Notes: generated by a model from the sequence alone, not told the origin. A stretch of DNA of 15,361 nt from Bifidobacteriaceae bacterium (GCA_031255075.1 JAIRTF010000308.1:1-15361), one strand, 5' to 3'; positions 1 through 6,617 are shown, numbered from the stretch's first letter. A program made the numbers and translations.

Positions 1-1460
1 TTGGCCAGGTAACCGGCGTAAGACCCGGTGGCGTCAGCCAGTTCAGCCGAGCGGCGGTAGGCGGTGCCGGTCATCAGCGAGGTGATAGCACCGGCCAGGG
101 CCCGCCCAGCATCCGAGTCATAGGCCAACCCGCAGGCCATCAGCAGAGCGCCCAGGTTGGCGTAGCCAATACCCAGTTGACGGAAGCGGCGGGTGGTTTC
201 ACCGATCGCCTCGGTTGGGAAGTCGGCAAAGGTGATGGAGATGTCCATGGCCGTGATGATCAGTTCAACGGCCCGTTCGAAGCGTGGCGCGTCGAAGAAA
301 CCGTCCGGCTTCAAGAAGGCCAACAGGTTGAGTGAGGCCAGGTTGCAGGACGAGTTGTCCAGGTGCATGTATTCGGAGCACGGGTTGGACGCGGTGATCC
401 GCCCGGTTTCCGGCGAGGTGTGCCAGGCGTTGATGGTGTCGTCATATTGGATGCCCGGATCGGCGCATTCCCAGGCGGCCTGGGCCACCTTGCGGAACAG
501 GTCCTGGGCGTCCACCTCTTCGATGACCTCTCCGGTCAGCCGGGCCCGCAGACCAAACGATTCGCCCTTCTCCACGGCGCGCATGAACTGATCTGACACC
601 CGCACCGAGTTGTTGGCGTTCTGGTACTGCACCGAGGAGATGTCCCGGCCATCCAGGTCCATGTCAAAGCCAGCATCCCTCAAAGCCCTGATCTTCTTTT
701 CCTCACGGGCTTTGGTCTCAACGAACTCTTCGATGTCCGGGTGATCAATGTCCAACACAACCATCTTGGCGGCCCGCCGGGTGGCGCCACCGGACTTGAT
801 GGTGCCGGCTGAGGCATCAGCCCCGCGCATGAAGGAGACCGGCCCGGAGGCGGTGCCACCGGAAGACCGCAGCAGTTCCTTCGAGGACCTGATCCGGGAC
901 AGGTTGATACCGGCGCCGGAGCCACCTTTGAAGATCATGCCTTCTTCGTGGTACCAGTTCAGGATTGATTCCATCGAGTCATCGACAGACAAGATGAAGC
1001 AGGCCGAGACTTGCTGCGGCGAGGCGGTGCCAACGTTGAACCAGACCGGTGAGTTGAAGGAGAAGTGCTGGTGCAGCAGCAGCCAGGTCAGTTCATCGGC
1101 AAAGATTTCGGCGTCCTTCGGGGTGGCGAAGTAGCCGTTGTCCAGACCGGTGCGGTGGTAGACACCGACCACCCGGTCGATCAGTTGACGCAGTGAGTAT
1201 TCGCGCTCCGGGGTGCCAACGGCGCCGCGGAAGTACTTGGTGGCCACGATGGTTGAGGCGTTGACGGACCAGAAGGCGGGGAACTCCACACCATGCTGGG
1301 CGAAGACCGTCTCACCGGTCTTCCAGTTGGACTGAATCACATCCCGCAGTTCCCATTCGACCTCTTCATACGGGTGAACCCCGTCCTTGGAGAAGACCCG
1401 TTCAACGGTGAGCCTCTGTGGGGCTCGGCCTTTGGTTTCGGCGGGAATGATGTCTGTCAT
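1..1460 (-). CDS. nrdJ: Class II (adenosylcobalamin-dependent) ribonucleoside-diphosphate reductase, N-terminal part
   Basis: Reduces ribonucleotides to deoxyribonucleotides in the cytosol, using adenosylcobalamin to make the thiyl radical; it works without oxygen and without a small subunit. About 486 residues are visible and the gene leaves the window at base 1; actinobacterial NrdJ proteins usually exceed 900 residues, so about half is missing. Seen: the three catalytic cysteines in family context, C154 (VSACFI), C361 in the active-site NPCSE motif and C372 (SSCNLASLNL). The loop KGGSGAGINLSRIR near 178-191 and KSGGATRRAAKM near 222-233 are typical of B12-type reductases. No ATP-cone is recognisable at the N-terminus. 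The ATG at 1460-1458 overlaps the nrdR stop as ATGA, so translation is probably coupled; a weak AAAGGA lies about 10 bases upstream. It should be co-transcribed with nrdR and controlled by the NrdR boxes upstream of nrdR. Confidence 0.96.
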   Translation of the reverse strand, partial: MTDIIPAETKGRAPQRLTVERVFSKDGVHPYEEVEWELRDVIQSNWKTGETVFAQHGVEFPAFWSVNASTIVATKYFRGAVGTPEREYSLRQLIDRVVGVYHRTGLDNGYFATPKDAEIFADELTWLLLHQHFSFNSPVWFNVGTASPQQVSACFILSVDDSMESILNWYHEEGMIFKGGSGAGINLSRIRSSKELLRSSGGTASGPVSFMRGADASAGTIKSGGATRRAAKMVVLDIDHPDIEEFVETKAREEKKIRALRDAGFDMDLDGRDISSVQYQNANNSVRVSDQFMRAVEKGESFGLRARLTGEVIEEVDAQDLFRKVAQAAWECADPGIQYDDTINAWHTSPETGRITASNPCSEYMHLDNSSCNLASLNLLAFLKPDGFFDAPRFERAVELIITAMDISITFADFPTEAIGETTRRFRQLGIGYANLGALLMACGLAYDSDAGRALAGAITSLMTGTAYRRSAELADATGSYAGYLA

Positions 1461-1948
1461 GGCCGGCTGTCCTTTGCTTGGTCTGGTGTGGATTGGATGT
1501 TTGGCTGCGCCTCGGCCAGGGCCGCGATCTCGTCTTGGAAATCTTGGATTGAAGTGAATGAACGGTAGACGGAGGCGAACCTCAGATAGGCCACCTGGTC
1601 CAGTTCCATGAGCGGGCCCAGCACCGCCAGGCCCACCTCATGTGAATCCACTTCGGCTTTGCCGTTTGCCCGGATCTGGTCTTCGACTTGTTGAGCCAAG
1701 ATGGCCAGTTGATCTTCCGTGACGGGACGGCCTTGGCAGGCGCGGCGCACACCGCCTGCCACCTTGGCCCGGCTGAACGGCTCTGACGTGCCGCGCCGCT
1801 TGACCACGTTGAGGGCTGCTGTTTCCACGGTGGTGAACCGGCGGGAGCAGCCTGGGCATTGCCGGCGGCGCCGGATGGACGCGCCGTCATCAGCTGTCCG
1901 CGAGTCAACTACTCGCGAGTCTTGGTGACGGCAGAACGGGCAATGCAC
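1457..1948 (-). CDS. nrdR: Transcriptional repressor of ribonucleotide reductase genes
   Basis: NrdR senses ATP/dATP through an ATP-cone domain and represses reductase operons. The protein is 163 residues from the GTG at 1948, close to the usual family length. Seen: the N-terminal zinc ribbon with C3, C6, C31 and C34 (VHCPFC, then CPGC), then an ATP-cone from about residue 49 (VVKRRGTSEPFSRAKVAGGV) to about 135 (YLRFASVYRSF). The frame is open further upstream, to a TTG at 2044. The GTG is chosen because NrdR proteins start directly at M/V-HCPFC and because the NrdR boxes and promoter lie inside the upstream extension. No Shine-Dalgarno is evident; a TAGAGT sits 7 bases before the GTG, so a leaderless mRNA is likely (inference). 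The C-terminal 30 residues after the ATP-cone are non-conserved. The stop overlaps the nrdJ start (ATGA). Confidence 0.96.
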   Translation of the reverse strand: MHCPFCRHQDSRVVDSRTADDGASIRRRRQCPGCSRRFTTVETAALNVVKRRGTSEPFSRAKVAGGVRRACQGRPVTEDQLAILAQQVEDQIRANGKAEVDSHEVGLAVLGPLMELDQVAYLRFASVYRSFTSIQDFQDEIAALAEAQPNIQSTPDQAKDSRP

Positions 1949-1955
1949 GCCGACC

Positions 1956-1983
1956 ACTCTAACGACATCTGGTGTGGAATCAA
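1956..1983 (-). promoter_or_regulatory. Candidate nrdR-nrdJ promoter
   Basis: On the minus strand, TTGATT (1983-1978) and TAGAGT (1961-1956) are 16 bases apart. The -10 fits the actinobacterial TAnnnT pattern. Seven bases separate it from the nrdR GTG, so the transcript would start at or next to the start codon. The NrdR boxes overlap or flank these elements, which is the geometry expected for repression. This is predicted from sequence only. Confidence 0.5.
1960..1975 (-). promoter_or_regulatory. NrdR box, proximal and degenerate
   Basis: Read on the minus strand this is ACACCAGATGTCGTTA, a partial match to the NrdR-box consensus acaCwAtATaTwGtgt. It is weak alone. It lies exactly 15 bp from the stronger distal box (31 bp centre to centre, three helical turns), which is the known spacing of NrdR box pairs. 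It overlaps the proposed -10 of nrdR by two bases. Confidence 0.6.
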
Positions 1984-1990
1984 GTCCGCA

Positions 1991-2006
1991 ACACAACATG
2001 TTGTGG
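1991..2006 (-). promoter_or_regulatory. NrdR box, distal and strong
   Basis: ACACAACATGTTGTGG on the plus strand is a near-perfect palindrome that departs from the NrdR-box consensus acaCwAtATaTwGtgt at only three positions. It lies just upstream of the proposed -35 of nrdR and pairs with the proximal box at three helical turns. Together they indicate autoregulation of nrdR and co-regulation of nrdJ. Confidence 0.82.
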
Positions 2007-2040
2007 GTTTTTGAGATTTCCCTGGTGAGAGCCAGCTGGC

Positions 2041-2484
2041 TCAACGCCGCGGCACTTCAAGGGTGTCACCGGGGTTCAGTCCGGTACCGCGCAGCCCGTT
2101 GATGCGCTGAATCTCACTGACCACATCGCGGACATCGCGGCCGCCGGCGCGGTTCTCCGCGATTGACCAGAGCGTGTCCCCGCCCTGAACCACCACCGAT
2201 TCGGTAGGCACGTACAGCGGCGCACCGGCCGCCCCTCCGGCCCGGTAAACCCCGATCAGCAAACCCGCCAAAACCAGTGCCAGCACCACCCAGCCGCGAA
2301 CCGTCAAACGCCCGCCATAGCCCAAGGCCGCTGCCCCACCGGTGGCCGATGCCGCTCCCCGGCTCCCCGCCTGACGAACCGCCGCGCTCCGCCTGATCAT
2401 GCCGCGGCCACTGACCCCAGGCCGCATAGTTCCATACGCCATGGCCCCGCGCCCGATGGCCGGCCCAACAACAACCGTTGCCAT
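2041..2484 (-). CDS. LysM-domain single-pass membrane protein divergent from lexA; candidate SOS cell-division inhibitor
   Basis: A 147-residue protein with three parts: a basic, Gly/Ala-rich N-terminus (1-60), one transmembrane helix at about 62-82 (RGWVVLALVLAGLLIGVY), and a C-terminal LysM domain at about 95-145 (GDTLWSIAE ... INGLRGTGLNPGDTLEVP). LysM binds peptidoglycan, so the C-terminus should face the wall. The ATG at 2484 is chosen because GGAGGG lies 8 bases upstream; the open frame continues beyond lexA's start region but is not plausible there. Position is informative: LysM or membrane division inhibitors sit divergent from lexA in Bacillus (YneA), Corynebacterium (DivS) and Mycobacterium (ChiZ, next to lexA and nrdR). 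By synteny I infer an SOS-induced division inhibitor. No hydrolase domain is visible. The symbol is left blank because sequence identity to any of these was not tested. Confidence 0.85.
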   Translation of the reverse strand: MATVVVGPAIGRGAMAYGTMRPGVSGRGMIRRSAAVRQAGSRGAASATGGAAALGYGGRLTVRGWVVLALVLAGLLIGVYRAGGAAGAPLYVPTESVVVQGGDTLWSIAENRAGGRDVRDVVSEIQRINGLRGTGLNPGDTLEVPRR

Positions 2485-2638
2485 TTTCCAAACCCTCCAT
2501 GTACAAGTGTTTCTTTCAAGCTCCCTTTGAGCTATGCTGATAGTCAACACCCGACCACTGACACCGTTACTACCAGCGAAAACGCTGCCGAGGCCGGGGA
2601 ATGACACGCAATCAGCCCAAGGCGGGCAAGGAGGAAAC
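2485..2638. promoter_or_regulatory. lexA / LysM-gene divergent regulatory region
   Basis: This 154-bp region between divergent genes should carry LexA operators. A TATGCT at 2533-2538 fits a -10 for lexA, with no good -35. I find no canonical actinobacterial SOS box (GAAC-N4-GTTC). The closest match is GTACAAGTGTTT (2501-2512, 6 of 8 conserved bases). A small hairpin CAGCG-AAAA-CGCTG lies at 2574-2587 in the probable lexA leader. No confident promoter was found for the LysM gene. Confidence 0.4.
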
Positions 2639-3277
2639 ATGATGCAACCAGCCCCCATCGTTCCGGATCGCGCGCTGACTGGCCGCCAACATCAAATCCT
2701 GGCCGTCATTGAACGGACCCTGGCCGAACGCGGCTACCCGCCCTCAATGCGGGAGATAGCCCGTCAGGTCCACCTGACCAGCGCCTCAAGTGTCAAGTAC
2801 CACTTGGAAATCTTGGAATCCAAAGGCTATTTGCGCCGAGATGAACGCACCTCCCGCGGCATCGAAGTAATCAAAGACGAATCAACCGCCCCAGATGTCG
2901 ACCCGGCCCGCAACGTGCCACTGTTGGGACGCATCGCCGCCGGCAACCCGGTCTTGGCCGAGGAAGATGTCGAGGGCTTCTTCCCGCTGCCCCGTTCGCT
3001 GGTCGGTGAGGGCGACGTGTTCATGCTTAAGGTCAAGGGTGATTCGATGACCGGCTCCGCCATTGAAGATGGCGACCTGGTGATTGTCCGCCGGCAACAC
3101 ATTGCCGAAAACGGACAGATCGTGGCCGCCCAGATTGACGGCGAGGCCACCGTCAAGACCTTCGCCATCCGCGATGGCAAAGTCTGGTTGGAGCCGTCCA
3201 ACCCGGCCTATTCACCGATCGACGGCGGCGGCGCCCGCATTCTGGGACGGGTGGTCTGCCTGGTCAGGACTATGTGA
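2639..3277 (+). CDS. lexA: SOS-response repressor and self-cleaving protease LexA
   Basis: Represses DNA-damage genes and self-cleaves when RecA filaments form. The protein is 212 residues from the ATG at 2639. Seen: an N-terminal winged helix-turn-helix (about 12-75, LTGRQHQILAVIERTLAERG then SASSVKYHLEILESKGYLRR); the Ala101-Gly102 cleavage site in RIAAGNPVLAEE; the catalytic Ser136 in GDSM; and Lys173 in EATVKTF. A strong GGAGG ends 4 bases before the first ATG and 7 before an adjacent second ATG at 2642, so either may be used; the longer open frame from 2534 is rejected because it lacks this site. The DNA-binding helix (SVKYHL) and wing (ERTSRGIEV) differ from the SVAHQL and RPRA pattern I know from mycobacterial and streptomycete LexA. 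It is divergent from the LysM gene and convergent with hflX. Confidence 0.97.
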   Translation: MMQPAPIVPDRALTGRQHQILAVIERTLAERGYPPSMREIARQVHLTSASSVKYHLEILESKGYLRRDERTSRGIEVIKDESTAPDVDPARNVPLLGRIAAGNPVLAEEDVEGFFPLPRSLVGEGDVFMLKVKGDSMTGSAIEDGDLVIVRRQHIAENGQIVAAQIDGEATVKTFAIRDGKVWLEPSNPAYSPIDGGGARILGRVVCLVRTM

Positions 3278-3283
3278 GGCCAG

Positions 3284-3322
3284 CCCAGACCCAAAGCCCA
3301 GACCCAAAGCCCAGACCCAAAG
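3284..3322. repeat. Three perfect 13-bp tandem repeats between lexA and hflX
   Basis: The unit CCCAGACCCAAAG occurs three times head to tail (3284-3296, 3297-3309, 3310-3322) and fills nearly all of the 46-bp gap between the lexA and hflX stop codons. Because 13 is not a multiple of three and both genes have stopped, it is not coding. It has no U-tract and is not a typical terminator. A partial stem can form between GTCTG-C-CTGG near the lexA end and CCAG-CC-CAGAC at 3280-3290. Confidence 0.95.
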
Positions 3323-3323
3323 G

Positions 3324-4889
3324 TCAGACTGGATTGGCGCCGGCCACCGCGTGAAGCTCGGCAGCCAACGCCGGACCCACTAGAGCCGTCAGCCGGGTGC
3401 CGCCCGCCTCATAGGTTTCAGCCAACACTTCCCCGGTCCGGTGCGCCCGCGCCACCAGGTCACCGCGCGCAAACGGCACCAGCACGTCCACCTCGACCGG
3501 CGGCCTCGGCAGGGCCTGCTCGATGCCGCGCCGCAGCTCTTCAAGCCCCTCGCCGGTGACCGCCGAAACAGCCAAAGAGCCTGGATAGGCTGTCAACAGG
3601 CCGTCCAGAACTCCCGGCGGGGCGGCATCGGCCTTGGCGAAAACGACCAGCTCAGGGCCCCAACCATCCTCACCGCCCAGTTCGGACAGGACTGAACGGA
3701 CGGCCTCAATCTGGCCGGGCACGTCCGCCGCGGTCGAATCGACAACATGGACCAGCAGGTCGGCGTGGGCGGATTCCTCCAGGGTTGAGGCGAACGCCTC
3801 AATCAACTGGTGTGGCAGCCGCCGCACAAATCCAACCGTGTCAGACAGGGTGTAGGCCCTGCCGTCAGCTGCTTTGAGAGCCCGCACAGTTGGGTCCAAG
3901 GTGGCGAACAGTTGATCATCTACCAACACATCAGCCCCGGTCAGAGCCCGCATCAGCGAGGATTTGCCGGCGTTGGTGTAGCCCACCAAGGAAACCGAGG
4001 CGATTGAGGCCCGCCGGCGCTGGGCCCGCCGGCCCTCACGTTGCGGTGCCAGTTCAACCAACTCTCGTTTCAATTTGGAGATTCGGCTACGAATCCGGCG
4101 CCGGTCCAATTCAATTTTGGCTTCGCCTGGTCCGCGTGAACCGATTCCGGCGCCGCCGGCCACCCGGCCGCCGGCCTGCCGGGACATCGATTCGCCCCAA
4201 CCGCGCAAGCGCGGCAGCAAGTACTCCAATTGGGCCAGCTCCACCTGGGCTTTGCCTTCCTTGGACTTGGCGTGGGAGGCGAAGATGTCCAGAATCACGG
4301 TGGTGCGGTCAACCACTTTGGCACCCACCACGTCCTCCAAGGCTCGCCGCTGGGATGGCGCCAGTTCCGAATCCACGATCACTGTGTCCGCGCCCAGTTC
4401 TCTGACCAGGCCGGCCAACTCTTCGGCCTTGCCCCGGCCCAGGTAGAGGGCCGGATCTGGGGCAATTCGCTGCTGCAGCACCTGATCTAAGACTTCGGAG
4501 CCAGCCGTTTGAGCCAAGGCGGCCAACTCCTCCAGCGACAGTTCGGCGGCCCGTCGGGTCTGACCGCCACCGAACAAGCCCACCAGGACAACCTTCTCCA
4601 ACCGCAGTTGGCGGTATTCAACTTCGGTGATGTCTTGGAGTTCGGTCGCCAACGATGGCCGGCGGCGCAGCGCCGCGCGTTCTAGCTTTTCGAGTTCCTC
4701 CCAGCGGGCCTCCGGCGTGGACCCAGCCGCCGCTTTACGGCCAACTCCAGCGGCACCCGCCTCCGCGGCATCGGCCGCTGCGGCACTGGTGGCGGCGTCA
4801 ACTTGGGGGTCAGCGGATGCGAGCGCAGCGGCATCGTCCACCGAACCGGGATGGTTGGACGGCGGGCCGGTGCGGCGCGGGCGGGACAT
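3324..4889 (-). CDS. hflX: Ribosome-associated GTPase HflX
   Basis: HflX splits stalled or hibernating 70S ribosomes using GTP. The protein is 521 residues; the first ~85 are a low-complexity Ala/Asp-rich extension. Then comes the HflX N-domain (about 98-225, VLVGLFGGGQTRRAAELSLEEL and LYLGRGKAEEL), a basic coiled region (about 225-295, with the SRGPGE motif at 251-256), and the TRAFAC GTPase domain: G1 GYTNAGKS (303-310), G2 around FATLDPT (328-334), G3 DTVG (350-353), G4 AKAD (418-421) and G5 SAVTGEGL (442-449). G4 is unusual because the NKxD asparagine is alanine. No Shine-Dalgarno precedes the ATG; TAATGT lies 8 bases upstream, suggesting a leaderless or very short leader. It diverges from the methyltransferase across 24 bp and converges with lexA. 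Confidence 0.96.
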   Translation of the reverse strand: MSRPRRTGPPSNHPGSVDDAAALASADPQVDAATSAAAADAAEAGAAGVGRKAAAGSTPEARWEELEKLERAALRRRPSLATELQDITEVEYRQLRLEKVVLVGLFGGGQTRRAAELSLEELAALAQTAGSEVLDQVLQQRIAPDPALYLGRGKAEELAGLVRELGADTVIVDSELAPSQRRALEDVVGAKVVDRTTVILDIFASHAKSKEGKAQVELAQLEYLLPRLRGWGESMSRQAGGRVAGGAGIGSRGPGEAKIELDRRRIRSRISKLKRELVELAPQREGRRAQRRRASIASVSLVGYTNAGKSSLMRALTGADVLVDDQLFATLDPTVRALKAADGRAYTLSDTVGFVRRLPHQLIEAFASTLEESAHADLLVHVVDSTAADVPGQIEAVRSVLSELGGEDGWGPELVVFAKADAAPPGVLDGLLTAYPGSLAVSAVTGEGLEELRRGIEQALPRPPVEVDVLVPFARGDLVARAHRTGEVLAETYEAGGTRLTALVGPALAAELHAVAGANPV

Positions 4890-4897
4890 GGTTCATC

Positions 4898-4907
4898 ACA
4901 TTACCCT
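4898..4907. promoter_or_regulatory. Overlapping divergent -10 elements for hflX and the methyltransferase gene
   Basis: Only 24 bp separate the hflX ATG (4889, minus) and the methyltransferase GTG (4914, plus). On the plus strand TACCCT (4902-4907) is 6 bases before the GTG. On the minus strand TAATGT (4903-4898) is 8 bases before the ATG. Both fit TAnnnT, and they share bases 4902-4903. Neither gene has a Shine-Dalgarno, so both mRNAs are probably leaderless. RNA polymerase could bind in only one direction at a time. This is inferred from sequence. Confidence 0.5.
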
Positions 4908-4913
4908 GGGAAC

Positions 4914-5678
4914 GTGGCCCACTACTTCGAGGCAAACCAGCCGGTCAACCCTGCAGACACCTGGGAGCTGCAGGTGGATCTGGCGGGGCGGCCAACCCGG
5001 GTCCTGACCGCTCCAGGGGTTTTCTCCGGCCGGCGGTTGGACTTGGGAACGGCGGTGCTGCTGCGCACCGAGCTGCGGCCCAGCCGTCAAGGCGGCCAGG
5101 CAGGCGAACCAGCCGAATCAGCCGCCGCCGGCGCCGCAACCAACGGCGGACAGTTGGAACCAGTGGCCGGCAACTTGGATCCCGGCGGTCTGATGGCTGG
5201 CCTGGCTGAAGCCGATCAATCCACCCACCTGTTGGACTTGGGCTGCGGGTGGGGCCCAATCGCGCTGGTCATGGCCCGGCTGGCACCCCAGGCGACCGTC
5301 TGGGCGGTTGACGTAAACCCCCGGGCTGTGGACCTGACCAGCCGCAACGCGGACCGTCTGGGGTTGCCCAACATTCGGGCGGTCTTGCCGGAGGCGGTCC
5401 CTGAAGCGACCAGGTTTGCGCGCATCTGGTCCAACCCGCCCATACGGATCGGCAAACCGGAGTTGCGGGCGTTGTTGACCACCTGGTTGGGCCGGCTGAC
5501 CGCCAATGGCTGGGCGGACTTGGTGGTCCAAAAGAACCTCGGAGCTGATTCGTTGGCGCGTTGGTTGGAGACGGCCGCCAACTATCCGACTGAGCGGCTG
5601 GCCAGTGCCAAGGGTTTCCGGGTGTTGCGCTGCCACTCCCCCAACGCCGCCGGCGCGGAAGTCACCGCCGCCAACTAG
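4914..5678 (+). CDS. RsmC-like class I SAM-dependent methyltransferase (MTS domain)
   Basis: Probable rRNA guanine-N2 methyltransferase of the RsmC family; the substrate cannot be fixed from sequence. It is 254 residues from GTG 4914. Seen: an N-terminal segment HYFEANQPVNP and PGVFSGRRLDLGTAVLL (to about 50), the SAM-binding motif I LLDLGCGWGPIAL (106-118), an acidic motif II at WAVDVNP (130-136), and the NPPIR catalytic motif (174-178), the NPP[FYI] signature of N-methyltransferases. Residues about 56-104 are a Gly/Ala/Gln-rich stretch where relatives I know have a short linker. GTG 4914 is chosen because the family begins near HYF and a -10-like TACCCT lies 6 bases upstream; the open frame reaches back to 4803 inside hflX. 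It ends 21 bp from the convergent dapF stop. Confidence 0.85.
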   Translation: MAHYFEANQPVNPADTWELQVDLAGRPTRVLTAPGVFSGRRLDLGTAVLLRTELRPSRQGGQAGEPAESAAAGAATNGGQLEPVAGNLDPGGLMAGLAEADQSTHLLDLGCGWGPIALVMARLAPQATVWAVDVNPRAVDLTSRNADRLGLPNIRAVLPEAVPEATRFARIWSNPPIRIGKPELRALLTTWLGRLTANGWADLVVQKNLGADSLARWLETAANYPTERLASAKGFRVLRCHSPNAAGAEVTAAN

Positions 5679-5699
5679 CCAGGCGCGGGAGCACCGCAA

Positions 5700-6551
5700 C
5701 TAGTTGAGCGTGCCGCGCGCCACCAATTTGGCCGGTCCAGTCAGTTCAACCACGTCATCCAACATGCGCACCCGCAACACTCCGCCAGGCAGTTCGACCT
5801 GCCAGGTGGTGGGGCCTTCAGCACCGGCCCTGGCCCAGGCCGCCAAGGCGGCGGCAGCCGCACCGGTGCCACAGGACAGCGTCTCACCCGAGCCACGCTC
5901 ATAGACCCGCATGCGGATGACCCCTTTGGCCCCATCCACCACGATGAACTCAATGTTGGCGCCCCCCGGAGGAGCCGGCGAAATAGTGGGCGCGGTGGTC
6001 AGATCAAGGGCCTCAAGTTCGGTGCTGGACAGCACCACCACCACGTGCGGGTTGCCCACACTCAGCGACAGCCCACCCAATGGCCGGTCCAAGCCGGCCG
6101 CGAAGACTTCACAATCACAGCCCCGGCGGACCGCTGCCTGACCCCCTAGGAACTTCCATTTGCCAAGGTCAACGGCGTATTCGTGGTCTGCGCAGCGGAC
6201 CAGCACAGGGCCGGAACGGGTGCCGACCAGGATCGCTTCGCCATCATCTGGGTGGGCCAGGTTCTCCGCTTGGAGGAAGGCCACAAACACCCTGATCCCG
6301 TTGCCGCACATCTCCGCTAACGAACCGTCAGAGTTGCGGTAGTCCATGAACCATTCGGCGCCGGCCTCGGCCGCTTCGGCTCCGTCCGGGATGGCCGCGC
6401 AGCGAACCGCGCGAATCACGCCGTCTCCGCCCACCCCAAAATGCCGGTCTGCCAGGGCGGCAGCCAGCTCTTCGGTCAATGGAAGCTCGTTGGTGGGATC
6501 AGCGTAGAGAACAAAATCGTTGCCGGTACCGTGGCCCAAAGTGAAAGCCAT
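5700..6551 (-). CDS. dapF: Diaminopimelate epimerase
   Basis: Converts LL- to meso-diaminopimelate, needed for lysine and peptidoglycan. It is 283 residues from ATG 6551. Seen: substrate-binding HGTGNDFV (7-14), GGDG (41-44), the first catalytic cysteine C82 in EMCGNGIRVF, GNPHVV (166-171), and the second catalytic cysteine C227 in ERGSGETLSCGTGAA. The ATG is chosen because family members start MxFxxGHGT; a GGAGG lies very close to it (2-base gap). An upstream GTG at 6584 gives an 11-residue extension, and a TATGCT 6 bases before that GTG could support a leaderless start there, so the start is uncertain. It lies downstream of miaA on the same strand and is probably in the same transcript, with possible internal initiation. 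Confidence 0.96.
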   Translation of the reverse strand: MAFTLGHGTGNDFVLYADPTNELPLTEELAAALADRHFGVGGDGVIRAVRCAAIPDGAEAAEAGAEWFMDYRNSDGSLAEMCGNGIRVFVAFLQAENLAHPDDGEAILVGTRSGPVLVRCADHEYAVDLGKWKFLGGQAAVRRGCDCEVFAAGLDRPLGGLSLSVGNPHVVVVLSSTELEALDLTTAPTISPAPPGGANIEFIVVDGAKGVIRMRVYERGSGETLSCGTGAAAAALAAWARAGAEGPTTWQVELPGGVLRVRMLDDVVELTGPAKLVARGTLN

Positions 6552-6590
6552 GCCCTCCGGCCAGCCGTTTACGTCGCTTGGCACCCGGTC

Positions 6591-6596
6591 AGCATA
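6591..6596 (-). promoter_or_regulatory. Possible internal -10 element upstream of dapF
   Basis: Read on the minus strand this is TATGCT, a TAnnnT match lying in the short miaA-dapF gap, exactly 6 bases before a GTG in frame with dapF. That spacing matches the other apparently leaderless starts in this window. No -35 is recognisable, so it may be chance. Confidence 0.3.
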
Positions 6597-6617
6597 AGCG
6601 AAACCGCGCCGCGCCGC

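Noticed and set aside
1461..2040. A cobalamin riboswitch upstream of the B12-dependent reductase.
   Set aside because: The nrdJ start overlaps nrdR, and the gap before nrdR is only 92 bp and filled by NrdR boxes. No B12-box-like element was recognised.
1949..2044. An upstream extension of nrdR to TTG 2044.
   Set aside because: It would place the NrdR boxes and promoter inside the coding sequence; family members begin at M/V-HCPFC.
2534..2638. An upstream extension of the lexA reading frame.
   Set aside because: It has no ribosome site, covers the expected regulatory region, and LexA proteins begin near the strongly preceded ATG at 2639 or 2642.
3255..3290. A rho-independent terminator after lexA.
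   Set aside because: The possible stem is short and interrupted, and no T-run follows on either strand.
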